Source: DAOVXM01 sp963746255
Lineage (GTDB): Bacteria > Chloroflexota > Anaerolineae > Anaerolineales > UBA4823
Assembly (NCBI GenBank): GCA_963746255.1
Contig: CAVVAJ010000007.1
Location: 434,001-498,000 of the forward strand
Direction of reading: 5' to 3'
DNA: 64,000 bases
How positions within the stretch are numbered: the first letter of the stretch is position 1; the number at the start of each line of letters is the position of its first letter. The notes beneath the pieces are model-generated. The model was not told the DNA's origin. It saw only the letters and a list, made by a program, of their open reading frames with translations, and searched no databases. Below are positions 26,919 through 35,896 of the stretch, in pieces. Made by a program: the position numbers and the translations under genes.

Positions 26919-28052
26919 ATGAGTGCCTGGCCTGGCAAATTTGTGATTGGCTTGACGGGCAATATAGCCACGGGGAAAAGTCTTGTGCGGCGGATGCTAG
27001 AGCACCTCGGGGCTTACGGGATCGATGCAGATGCGCTTGGTCATCGTGCAATTTCTCGGGGCGCGCCTGGTTATTATCCAGTAATTGAAACATTCGGACG
27101 TTGGATCCTCAATTCGGATAAACAAATTGACCGCCGCAGATTGGCAAAAGTGGTTTTTTCGGATGTTGATGCACTTGCCCGGCTTGAAGCGATTATCCAT
27201 CCGTTAGTTTTTCAAGCGGTAGACATGTTAGCAATGCGGACGAACCGCTCGGTGATAGCCCTTGAGGCGATCAAATTGATCGAATCCGGTTTGTATAGTA
27301 AATGTGACACGGTCTGGGTGACCCATGCACCTCAGGAGATCCAACTTGCCCGGTTAATGCATCGACGTCATATGGATGAAATGCAGGCTAATCAGCGTAT
27401 AACTGCCCAGTCGCCACCGGAACAAAGAATTGAAACCGCGGATGTTGTGATCCAAAACCATGGATCCTTTGAAGATACTTGGCAGCAGGTGCTAACCGCT
27501 TGGCAGCAGTTGTTTCCGACATTTGATGCCGAAGCCATATTAACGGCATCTACAACTGAAGGTGGTTTCACAGTTCAGCGTGCCCGGCCGCGTCAGGCTG
27601 AGGAGATCGCCGCTTTTATTTCCAGGCTTAGCAACGGATCACGGATGATGAGCCGTGAAGATGTGCTGGATGCTTTTGGTGAGAAAGCTTATATGCTGTT
27701 GCGCTCTGAACGAGATCTGGTCGGTGTGTTGGGGTGGCAGGTGGAAAACCTGGTTGCTCGTGTTGATGATGTGTATATCGAGCAAACGATTTCATACCAA
27801 GAGGCTATGGAGGCCGTGTTATGCGAGATTGAGCAGGCTTCTATGGAATTACAGTGCGAGATTATCCTGTTGTTTATCCCTCCGAACATCGCCCGTGAGA
27901 GCTATCTCTGGACTGATCTCGGTTTCGAACTGCGGACAGTTTCGAGTCTTGGTGTCCGCGTCTGGCAGGAAGCTGCGGTCGAATCGATGCCTCACAAATC
28001 AGCCATGTTGTATAAACAGATCCGCAGTGATCGCGTATTGCGGCCTATGTAA
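26919..28052 (+). CDS. coaE: Dephospho-CoA kinase fused to a GNAT-like C-terminal domain
   Basis: 377 residues, against about 200 for ordinary CoaE. The first ~200 residues are CoaE: P-loop GLTGNIATGKSLVRR, IDADALGHRAI, DRRRLAKVVFSD and a lid-like LARLMHRRHMDEMQANQRI. The kinase phosphorylates dephospho-CoA, the last step of CoA synthesis. From about residue 210 a second domain begins (FTVQRARPRQAEEIAAFI) with the alternating pattern of GNAT acyltransferases (LVGVLGWQVENLVARVDDVY). The usual R/Q-x-x-G-x-A acetyl-CoA motif is not obvious, so it may only bind CoA-type ligands. The junction is in one uninterrupted frame. Confidence 0.82.
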   Translation: MSAWPGKFVIGLTGNIATGKSLVRRMLEHLGAYGIDADALGHRAISRGAPGYYPVIETFGRWILNSDKQIDRRRLAKVVFSDVDALARLEAIIHPLVFQAVDMLAMRTNRSVIALEAIKLIESGLYSKCDTVWVTHAPQEIQLARLMHRRHMDEMQANQRITAQSPPEQRIETADVVIQNHGSFEDTWQQVLTAWQQLFPTFDAEAILTASTTEGGFTVQRARPRQAEEIAAFISRLSNGSRMMSREDVLDAFGEKAYMLLRSERDLVGVLGWQVENLVARVDDVYIEQTISYQEAMEAVLCEIEQASMELQCEIILLFIPPNIARESYLWTDLGFELRTVSSLGVRVWQEAAVESMPHKSAMLYKQIRSDRVLRPM

Positions 28053-28191
28053 ACTTTATCTTGCAGTGTGACGCATGAATTTTGTGGGATGGTGTGTTGA
28101 ATATCACCGGATCGCACGATGCCGCATCACATCTATCACCACCATAACGAGTTTAGTTTTATAATCATTGGTACAATCCGATTCACTAAAT

Positions 28192-28221
28192 TTGCATACA
28201 CGATCGTCTGGGTAGTATACA
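28192..28221 (+). promoter_or_regulatory. Predicted promoter of the cdaA-cdaR-der cluster
   Basis: TTGCAT (28192-28197) and TATACA (28216-28221) with an 18-bp spacer lie 34 bp before the cdaA start. I see no c-di-AMP riboswitch-like structure in the 202-bp gap. Confidence 0.55.
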
Positions 28222-28254
28222 TTTTATGACCCACAGTTTGATGGAGTTGCTGTT

Positions 28255-29139
28255 GTGCTCGACGCCATAAATCAATTGGTAAGCAATCTAAGCTTTGTTT
28301 TCCAACGTCTAAATTGGGTTAACCTAATCGACTTGGTGTTGGTTACGATGTTTTTTTTCGCTATCCTTTTGTTATTGCGCGACACCCAGGCGATGGCGCT
28401 GTTGCGTGGCATACTGATTTTTTTTGTGTTAATCGCTTTATTAACCACGCTCGATGTACTCCCCGCGTTCTCTTGGCTGATAAGCAGCATCATGCCAGCG
28501 TTGTTGTTTTCGATCCCGGTGATATTCGCCCCTGAAATCCGGCGTACCCTCGAACGCTTAGGAAGAGCTGGGTCCTTAACCCAGATCGGTTCAACCACAA
28601 CAGGAGGCTCTGATTCGATCAATGCAGTGATAAGCGCAGTCGCCCGTTTATCAAATCGCCATCACGGGGCCTTAATCGTCGTCCAGCGCAAGGATAATCT
28701 AGATGAGTATATTAACACCGGTGTGAAGATGAAGGCGCTAGTTTCGCCTGAATTGCTCCTGCAGGTTTTTTACCCAAATACACCTTTACATGATGGTGCC
28801 GTGGTCATCTCTGATGGAACGCTTGTTGCTGCATCTTGTGTGATGCCGCTCTCTGCGAGCGGCGTTCTGACACGCTCACCCGAGCGTCAAATGGGTCTCC
28901 GGCATCGAGCAGCCTTGGGAATTTCCGAGGTCTCAGACGCGGTCGCCGTAGTTGTGTCTGAGGAAACCGGTTCTATCTCGGTTGTTCATGGTGGGCGCAT
29001 GATTCGTCGGCTAGATATCGAACGCTTAGAAAATATATTACGCACATTTTTCCAACAACACGATGAGAGGCGTGGTCTGTTAGGTATTATTGAGCGGGTT
29101 TCTATGAACCGGCCCCAAACAAGGCAAGGTGAACGTTAA
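28255..29139 (+). CDS. cdaA: Diadenylate cyclase CdaA
   Basis: A 294-residue membrane-bound cyclase with three N-terminal membrane segments (to about residue 85) and a DAC domain. Its two signature motifs are DGAVVISDG (about 179, DGA) and RHRAALGISE (about 217, RHR). It makes c-di-AMP from two ATP, a second messenger for osmotic and cell-wall control. GTG is the likely start. The stop is immediately followed by the YbbR/CdaR gene, matching the conserved cdaA-cdaR operon, although the usual third partner glmM is replaced here by der. Confidence 0.95.
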   Translation: MLDAINQLVSNLSFVFQRLNWVNLIDLVLVTMFFFAILLLLRDTQAMALLRGILIFFVLIALLTTLDVLPAFSWLISSIMPALLFSIPVIFAPEIRRTLERLGRAGSLTQIGSTTTGGSDSINAVISAVARLSNRHHGALIVVQRKDNLDEYINTGVKMKALVSPELLLQVFYPNTPLHDGAVVISDGTLVAASCVMPLSASGVLTRSPERQMGLRHRAALGISEVSDAVAVVVSEETGSISVVHGGRMIRRLDIERLENILRTFFQQHDERRGLLGIIERVSMNRPQTRQGER

Positions 29140-30459
29140 ATGCTTGGTTGGCTAGGAAAGAATCTATCGACGCTGATCTTGGCTTTTGTCATTGCTGTGA
29201 TTGTTTGGATTTCTGCTGAAATCGCATCAGATCCGAATGAAGAGCGCGTTTATCCAAGACAAATACCAATCGAGGTTATTGGGATGAAATCCGATATGGT
29301 ACAGATAGCTGAGATCCCAGATGAAGTTGCTGTGACCTTGACTGCACCGAGATCGGTGTGGGTATCTTTAGTGCAGGATCAAGAAGCAATCCGTGCCTGG
29401 ATTGACTTATCTGGTTTACCAAAAGGAACACATACCGTTCCACTTAATGTACAGGTAAGCCAATCGCCAGTGCGGATTAATAGGATTGATCCTGAGAGTA
29501 CCAAAGTAGACCTTGAGCCGTTCGTCATCCGCGATTTCCCGATCGAATTAACGGTAACAGGCGACCCAGCAATCGGATATCGCAAAGGCACGCCTGTTAT
29601 CGAACCTGATGCAATCAGTATTTCTGGTCCGGAGTTTTTGGTGGACCAGGTTGTTGTAGCCGCTGTCTCACTCGATATATCTGGATCAAATGAAACGATA
29701 AAACGATCGTTGATTGTTCAGCCGCGTTCTGATGACGGGAAGATTGTTTCCGGTATATCAACTACTCCACCGTCAGTCACTGTGACCCAACCAGTCAACC
29801 TGCTCGGTGGATATCGGAATGTAATCGTTAAAGTTGTTACGGCGGGAGAGGTCGCTGATGGCTATTGGCTCACAAATGTCTCAGTTAACCCTCCATCAGT
29901 GGTCGTTTTTTCAACCAATCCAACCTTGGTTAACGAACTGCCTGGTTTTGTTGAGACAAATCCCATTGATTTAACTGGTTTGAACGATGATGTAGATATC
30001 CGGGCCAACCTGAATTTGCCGGAAGAAATCACCATGGTGGGAGAAGAATCAGTGTTGGTTCGAATGAGTATCGCGGCTCGCGAAGGCAATCTCCCCATTA
30101 CTCTGCCGATAGAAACTATCGGACTCATCCCTGAGTACGAAGCGGTTTATTCTCCTGATACGGTAAATTTAATTCTCTCCGGACCATTACCACTGCTCAC
30201 GAATCTCTCACCCTCCAGCATTCGTGTTATCGTCAATGTCTCTGGTCTCGAACCGGGTGTGCACCAAGTTGTACCAGAGGTTGATTTATTGCCCAATGAA
30301 GTCAAAGTTGAGAGCCTCCAACCTGATACAGTTACCGTGACCATCTCGTTTGCACCCACACCCACTCCCACGCCGGAGATAGAAGGTTCTGATACGACTG
30401 CTGATGCAACACCGACGACTTTGATCAGCGCTGCGCCAACAGCTACTCCAAGCTCTTAA
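29140..30459 (+). CDS. cdaR: YbbR-domain protein, CdaR-like regulator of CdaA
   Basis: A 439-residue protein with one N-terminal membrane anchor (LSTLILAFVIAVIVWISAE) and four repeated YbbR-type beta domains outside the membrane, each with hydrophobic strand patterns such as RDFPIELTVTGDPAIGY. The C-terminus is a TPTPTPE-type low-complexity tail. CdaR proteins bind and modulate the adjacent cyclase. The ATG follows the cdaA stop directly (no gap), so translation is coupled. Confidence 0.88.
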   Translation: MLGWLGKNLSTLILAFVIAVIVWISAEIASDPNEERVYPRQIPIEVIGMKSDMVQIAEIPDEVAVTLTAPRSVWVSLVQDQEAIRAWIDLSGLPKGTHTVPLNVQVSQSPVRINRIDPESTKVDLEPFVIRDFPIELTVTGDPAIGYRKGTPVIEPDAISISGPEFLVDQVVVAAVSLDISGSNETIKRSLIVQPRSDDGKIVSGISTTPPSVTVTQPVNLLGGYRNVIVKVVTAGEVADGYWLTNVSVNPPSVVVFSTNPTLVNELPGFVETNPIDLTGLNDDVDIRANLNLPEEITMVGEESVLVRMSIAAREGNLPITLPIETIGLIPEYEAVYSPDTVNLILSGPLPLLTNLSPSSIRVIVNVSGLEPGVHQVVPEVDLLPNEVKVESLQPDTVTVTISFAPTPTPTPEIEGSDTTADATPTTLISAAPTATPSS

Positions 30460-30468
30460 CATACTAAT

Positions 30469-31851
30469 ATGCCAAATCCAGTAGTTGTTCTTGTTGGACG
30501 CCCCAATGTTGGTAAAAGCACATTGTTCAACCGATTGGTTGACGAGCGGTTGGCGGTAACAGATGAAGTCCCAGGCACTACGCGCGACCGGTTGGTAGCA
30601 GAAGCTGAATGGACGGGAGTTGTTTTTTCTGTCGTTGATACCGGGGGGATCGACCCTACTGCTGCTGGACCGGGGGGCTCGCTTGAACCATTATCAATTG
30701 GCTCAGCCGATTTCATTGAGCAAATCCGAGCCCAAGCCGAAATTGCCATCAGTAGCGCTGATGCAGTTCTGTTTATCACTGATGCCGAAAGCGGGATTAC
30801 ACCAGCAGATCGGGAAGTCGCCCAAATATTACGGAAGCATCAACGTAACGTAGATGGCAGCCTCTACCCACCGGTATTATTAGTCGTCAATAAAGCAGAT
30901 AATCAAGCTCGACGCCTTGATGCACTTCAGTTCTTCGAATTGGGGATTGGAGAGCCCTATCCGATATCCGCCCTGCACGGGACTGGAACTGGGGATATGC
31001 TGGATGCTTTAGTGGCAAGTATCAAGGACCAAGCTGAGCCGATCCAGGATGACACTGTTAAAATAGCCATTCTTGGCACGCCGAATGTGGGGAAATCAAG
31101 TCTGCTAAATCAATTGGTAGGCGAGGAAAGGGCAATCGTTAGCCCGATTGCTGGCACCACTCGCGATGCGATTGACACACACCTGGAATATGAAGGGATT
31201 CCGATTACACTGGTCGATACTGCCGGAATCAGGCGCCGGGGAAAAATTGATCCCGGCGTAGAAAAATATAGTGTACTGCGCTCTTTTCGTGCGATAGAGA
31301 GAACTGATGTTGGATTACTTCTTATAGATGCCAGTTCAGGTATTACTGCCCAAGATGCCCATATCGCGGGTTATATTCTCGATGCCTGGAAAAGTGTCGT
31401 CATCTTGGTGAATAAATGGGATTTGGTACCGAAGGACACGTATACCATGGGGGAATTTACTACGCGAGTTCGCCAAGAATTAAATTTTCTAGATTATGTA
31501 CCGGTGCTTTTCATCTCGGCCAAGACCGGCCAGCGGGTGAACAAAGTGCTTCCGCTTGCACTGCGTGTCCAGGAAGAGCGTTTATATAAATTACCGACTT
31601 CAAAATTAAACCGTCTCCTTCAAGATGCCCAGATGATTCACCCCGCTCCATCGCATGCTGGCCGTCACCTGAAGATCTATTATGGTACCCAGGTGCGCAG
31701 CGATCCACCGACTTTTTTGCTCTATGTAAATGATCCAAAATTAGCCCATTTTACGTACATCCGATTCTTGGAAAACCGGCTCCGTGAACTCCACCACTTT
31801 ATCGGCACACCAATCCGGATTATCATGCGGCCTCGGAAGCAGAACCGTTAG
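30469..31851 (+). CDS. der: Ribosome-associated GTPase Der (EngA)
   Basis: A 460-residue GTPase with two tandem G domains, the hallmark of Der. G1 loops are GRPNVGKST (about 9) and GTPNVGKSS (about 203); G3 motifs are DTGG and DTAG; G4 motifs are NKAD and NKWD. The C-terminal KH-like domain ends with GTPIRIIMRPRK. The protein acts in 50S subunit assembly. It starts 9 bp after cdaR, so it is probably in the same transcript. A short insert (TAAGPGGSLEPLSIGSA) follows G3 of the first domain. Confidence 0.96.
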   Translation: MPNPVVVLVGRPNVGKSTLFNRLVDERLAVTDEVPGTTRDRLVAEAEWTGVVFSVVDTGGIDPTAAGPGGSLEPLSIGSADFIEQIRAQAEIAISSADAVLFITDAESGITPADREVAQILRKHQRNVDGSLYPPVLLVVNKADNQARRLDALQFFELGIGEPYPISALHGTGTGDMLDALVASIKDQAEPIQDDTVKIAILGTPNVGKSSLLNQLVGEERAIVSPIAGTTRDAIDTHLEYEGIPITLVDTAGIRRRGKIDPGVEKYSVLRSFRAIERTDVGLLLIDASSGITAQDAHIAGYILDAWKSVVILVNKWDLVPKDTYTMGEFTTRVRQELNFLDYVPVLFISAKTGQRVNKVLPLALRVQEERLYKLPTSKLNRLLQDAQMIHPAPSHAGRHLKIYYGTQVRSDPPTFLLYVNDPKLAHFTYIRFLENRLRELHHFIGTPIRIIMRPRKQNR

Positions 31852-31900
31852 GTTGGCCCTTCATGATAGCAATTACCAATAATTGGGCGGACCCATCGCT

Positions 31901-32503
31901 ATGCTAAACTCGGAAGCTGAAGATAATAATGATTCACTACTGAGTGCTCCGGAACCGCAAGAGCAGCGCGGAAAACTGAAGCGTGGGGTCATCGATATTA
32001 TCGAGACCATTGTTATTGCGCTGCTGCTGTTTCTGGTGATTAATGCAATCTCGGCCAGGATCCGCGTGGATGGGCGTAGTATGGAGCCAACTTTGAATTC
32101 AGGCCAATTCGTGCTTATTAATAAACTGGCATATAAATTTGGATCACCGCAATACGGCGATATAATCGTGTTTCACTACCCGCGCAACCCCGACCAGGAG
32201 TATATCAAGCGGGTGATCGGTTTGCCGGGTGATTCGGTGGAGATAAAGGCTGGCAGGGTCTCAGTGAACGATCATCTTATCGAAGAGCCATATATCCTTA
32301 ACGAACCTAGCTATCAAGATAGAGTCAGGGTTCCGGTGAATGCTTTATTTGTGCTGGGAGATAACCGCAATAACTCCTCCGATTCTCATACCTGGGGTGC
32401 TGTCCCCTTGGAATCTGTAGTCGGGAAAGCGGTCTTGATATATTGGCCGCCTCAAGATTGGGGAATCCTGCAGCATCAGATGAGTCCCAAAGGTTTATCA
32501 TAA
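31901..32503 (+). CDS. lepB: Signal peptidase I
   Basis: A 200-residue type I signal peptidase with one N-terminal membrane segment (IETIVIALLLFLVINAISAR). The catalytic Ser lies in DGRSMEPTLNSG and the Lys in EYIKRVIGLPGDSVE; GDNRNNSSDSHTWGAVP is the conserved box E. It removes secretory signal peptides on the outer membrane face, relevant to the many exported proteins in this window. ATG 31901 is preferred; an in-frame TTG at 31883 would add six residues. It lies 49 bp after der on the same strand. Confidence 0.94.
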   Translation: MLNSEAEDNNDSLLSAPEPQEQRGKLKRGVIDIIETIVIALLLFLVINAISARIRVDGRSMEPTLNSGQFVLINKLAYKFGSPQYGDIIVFHYPRNPDQEYIKRVIGLPGDSVEIKAGRVSVNDHLIEEPYILNEPSYQDRVRVPVNALFVLGDNRNNSSDSHTWGAVPLESVVGKAVLIYWPPQDWGILQHQMSPKGLS

Positions 32504-32671
32504 ACCACAGCTATATTACTGCATAACGCGCTTTATGGTTTTCGAGGATATATCAGAGTATGGTGCAAATAACAACGGAGCAGATATAAAAAGTTTGCAA
32601 GTATTTATCTGAGGGATAATTCGCCAGTTATGAGTATAATTGAGCAAGCTTAAGTTTGTGGAGTCCTTGGA

Positions 32672-32953
32672 ATGTCAGAGAGTGATGCTGGCGATAACGA
32701 AATACTAGTTGCTTATTGCCTGGAATGCCAAACCGGGTTAATGAAGCTGCAGCATATAACCTACTTCACATGGTTAAATGGGGAACTTGTTACAGCACCA
32801 AATTTCCCTGCTTGGATTTGTGATATGTGTGGCCGTCGTGAGTATGATGCCCGAGCAGTCAAATGGTTAAATATTTTGCTTAGCCCTGAAACAGGACGCG
32901 CCAAGCCAAGACAACGCGATCACTCTCATGGAACGGGACCTCTCCATCCCTAA
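32672..32953 (+). CDS. YgiT-type zinc-finger protein
   Basis: A 93-residue protein with two CxxC pairs: CLEC (about 16) and CDMC (about 50), spaced as in the YgiT/MqsA-N zinc finger, with the motif APNFPAWICDMCGRREYD. In some genomes this module is the N-terminal half of a toxin-antitoxin antitoxin, but here no HTH domain or toxin gene is attached, so it is likely a stand-alone zinc-binding protein. The C-terminal tail is Arg/His/Pro rich. Confidence 0.7.
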   Translation: MSESDAGDNEILVAYCLECQTGLMKLQHITYFTWLNGELVTAPNFPAWICDMCGRREYDARAVKWLNILLSPETGRAKPRQRDHSHGTGPLHP

Positions 32954-33042
32954 CCCCCCCCCAGGATTCTCACTCCCCAACTGCATTTTCATCAATTTCG
33001 ATTTCTAATATTTTCTCAGCCAGCTAGTCGTATCTCTCAGCG

Positions 33043-33573
33043 TTAGTGTTCAAAGTGGCTGTGGGCTAACAGCATTGCTGCGAGTGTTTTTGCGTCGCGG
33101 ATTTCACCGTGAGAGGCCATGCGATAAGCTTTCTCTATTGGAATCTTTTCGACATTAATTTGTTCGTCTTCATCTTGGGGGAGAGGCGCTGGGGATAAGC
33201 CGTGCGCAAAATAGACATACATATACTCAGTCGAATACCCTGGAGCCAAGTAAAATTCACCCAAGAGGATTACGTTTTTTGCGGTCATACCGGTTTCTTC
33301 TCGTAGCTCTCGTAGAGCGCACGCATACTGTGTTTCGCCATTATCGATCACCCCAGCTGGGAGTTCTAATATTTCTTCACCCGCAGCATGTCGGTATTGG
33401 CGGATAAACAAAATATTACCTTCTTCATCGACGGGAAGTATTGTAACTGCACCGGCATGGCTCACAATGTCGAATTTAGTTTCACGGTTTCCGGGAAGTT
33501 TGACAAGATCGATGCGTACGTCGAACACCTTGCCATGATAGATTGGCTTTGAATCTAAAAGCTCATAAGACAT
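33043..33573 (-). CDS. NUDIX hydrolase (ADP-ribose pyrophosphatase-like)
   Basis: A 176-residue Nudix enzyme. The Nudix box appears as GVIDNGETQYACALRELREE followed by TGM. LELPAGVID precedes it and LAPGYSTEYMYVYFAHGL follows, the latter typical of the ADP-ribose pyrophosphatase (NudF) subgroup. It would hydrolyse ADP-ribose or similar nucleotide sugars. GGAGGT-like bases precede the ATG on the minus strand (complement of CACCTC near 33580). A terminator of the upstream LysM gene lies just before it. Confidence 0.9.
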   Translation of the reverse strand: MSYELLDSKPIYHGKVFDVRIDLVKLPGNRETKFDIVSHAGAVTILPVDEEGNILFIRQYRHAAGEEILELPAGVIDNGETQYACALRELREETGMTAKNVILLGEFYLAPGYSTEYMYVYFAHGLSPAPLPQDEDEQINVEKIPIEKAYRMASHGEIRDAKTLAAMLLAHSHFEH

Positions 33574-33597
33574 GCTTCCACCTCGTATGTGATTAAT

Positions 33598-33637
33598 AAA
33601 TAAAAGGGAGTAGCTGATTGGTTGACACAGCTACTCC
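33598..33637 (-). terminator. Intrinsic terminator of the LysM lipoprotein gene
   Basis: GGAGTAGCTG (33607-33616) pairs perfectly with CAGCTACTCC (33628-33637). On the minus strand the stem is followed by CTTTTATTTATT. It stops transcription from the LysM gene before the Nudix gene. Confidence 0.82.
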
Positions 33638-33665
33638 GAAATGATTTACGGATCAAGCAATTTGA

Positions 33666-34364
33666 CTAAGGGATTTGGAGCGATTGGCCTGGGGATATTC
33701 GATAGGGTGATGCCAATCCGTTGGCGGTCGCAATTGCATAGGGATCTGCATCGCCGTACTTACAAGAAATTGAGTATATGTTATCGCCAGATCGGACTGT
33801 GTATGTGTCAGGATGTGGCAGCAGGGTCGTATTACCGGGGAATTTATTACCGGTTTGTGGTATTTTTAGCACCATACCTGCATAGTACGTTGAGTTAGTT
33901 GATAGGCCGCTTAAACGGAGCATTTCGTTGGGATTCACATCAAATCTTCGAGCGATACAGTAGGGGTGCTCCCCTGTTTGCAGTGTCCACGATGTGGGAA
34001 TACCAGGTGTTGCGGTTGGAAAGGCGACAGCTGGAGGCACACTGGTAATGGCGGCAGCGGCTACTGTTGCCTGAACGTCTTGGCTGAGAAGAGTCTCAGT
34101 GGGGGCTTGCTCCCCGGTACTGCTTTCAGTGGGGGGGATTTCCGTGGGCATAGGTGTGCCGGCTTGCATAGCCATCAATGTTTGGGTTGCCGCTTTCTCT
34201 AATTCGCTCATCACATCATCGTTGGTTCCCGGTAGTGGAAAATCACCTACCGTGGTGGGAGTAGCATTCTCGCTTGGTGATTCTGAAGCCGGTCGCACAC
34301 AAGCTGCTAACATAAATGCCATCACGAGGGTAATCGCAATCATTAGATACCGCTTGGTCTCCAT
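33666..34364 (-). CDS. LysM-domain lipoprotein
   Basis: A 232-residue lipoprotein with lipobox MLAAC, a long Thr/Pro/Glu-rich stalk to about residue 125 and two LysM modules at the C-terminus (WTLQTGEHPYCIARRFDVNP and TYTVRSGDNIYSISCKYG as starts). LysM binds peptidoglycan or other N-acetylglucosamine polymers. No catalytic domain is attached, so it is a wall-binding or scaffold protein anchored to the membrane. Each LysM carries a cysteine, possibly a disulfide. AAGGAGAAAT-like bases precede the start on the minus strand. Confidence 0.85.
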   Translation of the reverse strand: METKRYLMIAITLVMAFMLAACVRPASESPSENATPTTVGDFPLPGTNDDVMSELEKAATQTLMAMQAGTPMPTEIPPTESSTGEQAPTETLLSQDVQATVAAAAITSVPPAVAFPTATPGIPTSWTLQTGEHPYCIARRFDVNPNEMLRLSGLSTNSTYYAGMVLKIPQTGNKFPGNTTLLPHPDTYTVRSGDNIYSISCKYGDADPYAIATANGLASPYRISPGQSLQIP

Positions 34365-34656
34365 CTTCCATTTCTCCTTAAACTTTCTATCCCCTATATT
34401 AGACAGAACTTGTCAAAAAGCGAAGGGTAATTTCTGGCCAGTTTGGGTTGCATTTTGCACTGATACTAGCATAATCCCGATATTGCGTCAAGCATATTGC
34501 ATAATTTATTGGAATTATTGTCCAGGTTCAATATATTGGTTGCAGATTTGCTGCTCCCATGATTTATTGCCTGATTGGCGAAGCAAATGGTTGTTACCTC
34601 ATTCGTGCTGGCATCTGATTGGGTCGTTACCGATTTGATGAGCACCGAGCTACTTC

Positions 34657-35574
34657 TTACTGATTGCGGTAGGACCTTCTCTGGTTGGAGAAGGAGTTGA
34701 TGGCAATGGCAAGATCACGAGGTCTCTGGAGTGGGAAATCATGGATTGAGTTTTCCATCCAGAGCACTTTCAGCTGCGCAATTATTTCTTGGGCGATGTT
34801 GATCCCTTGTTCTTTTGCCTCTTGGAACACCCCCTCCAGTGTGGATAATGGGTCAGCATGGTGTGCTGGTACCATTAGCACCGGGCAGCGGATACGTTCG
34901 AATCGGTCATAAAGCATGTATTCCTATATGTTGTGGACTATTTGCATATGGTGTTCGAATTTTAACCGTGGGAAGATTCTTTCATGCTCATCGACTTCAA
35001 AATTTGCTTCGATAAGCCGAATCGCATCTTCAATAAACACCAATTTTGACTCTGCAGATTTGAGCAGGACGATGAAGTCGTCAAGCTGCATCCCTGCCAG
35101 CTTGGGTGGCGTTAGCAATGTACGCGTCGACTCCCAATCAGCACCTGGTACTTTGTTCAGCTGGACAATCCCGCCATCGACAAGAACAATGGCACCTGGC
35201 GCATATGGACTGAATTATGTGTGGGCGGCATACTCGATGACCAGCTGTGCTCCCCAGGAGTAGCCTATGAGGAGAGGTTTTTCGAAACCCAATGATTGTA
35301 TGATAGCACTAAGGTCTTTGTAGATTTGATCGAACGAATAAACGTTCTGGGGTCCGTCGCTTAAACCGTGCCCTCTCGCATCCGGTGCGATAAGCTGTAA
35401 GCCTGCATCTGCTAACTGTTTTGCCACGAATGTCCAGATACGGGCATTTGAAGTCAGCCCGTGAATTAACAGTGCGGTCTTACCAGCGGCTGCTGCATTC
35501 CAGCGTAAATAGTGGAAGCGTAATTGATTTACACTAACATATGAGGAGACAGGGTTCAATACCATACTCCGCAA
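34657..35574 (-). pseudogene. Alpha/beta hydrolase with two in-frame stops
   Basis: One minus-strand frame encodes a complete alpha/beta hydrolase interrupted by TAA at 35215-35217 and TAG at 34924-34926. The N-terminal part has LLIHGLTSNARIW (oxyanion HG) and the nucleophile elbow LIGYSWGAQLV. The middle reads YAPGAIVLVDGGIVQLN and ends before the second stop. The last part has CPVLMVPAHHAD (acid region) and the catalytic His in SIHDFPLQRP. All parts share the same frame with no indel, so two nonsense changes, not sequencing slips, broke it. Substrate unknown. The 292 bp downstream, to the LysM gene, holds nothing I can identify. Confidence 0.85.
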
Positions 35575-35896
35575 AGATTAATAGTATTTTGATCATCGAA
35601 ATTGCCACAGATTGTTGCCTGCGGATTACTAGACACCTATTCGTCAGAGAATTGGTGGGAAGGTTATTTGGACTGCTCGGAAGCTGTATTTGGCCATAAG
35701 AAACGTTGTACGAGAGATTTGATTTCGGCACGCCTTTTTCAAGCCGAGCTGCGCACCAATCCATCCTCCCAGTTTCGGAAGCTGTTTCCTTTCTGGATTA
35801 TCGGTAGGCACCCGGCGGATTTACTCCTGGGAGCCCAAATTATATATCTTCAATGCTATAATGAAAAAATCCATTCCGCATCCTTTGGAGGCCATA
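35575..35896. other. Gene-free stretch with a -10-like box
   Basis: No convincing gene on either strand. TATAAT at 35857-35862 lies 34 bp before the acyl-CoA dehydrogenase start and may be its -10 element; the -35 region (CCCAAA) is poor. The rest could be decayed sequence linked to the hydrolase pseudogene. Confidence 0.4.
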
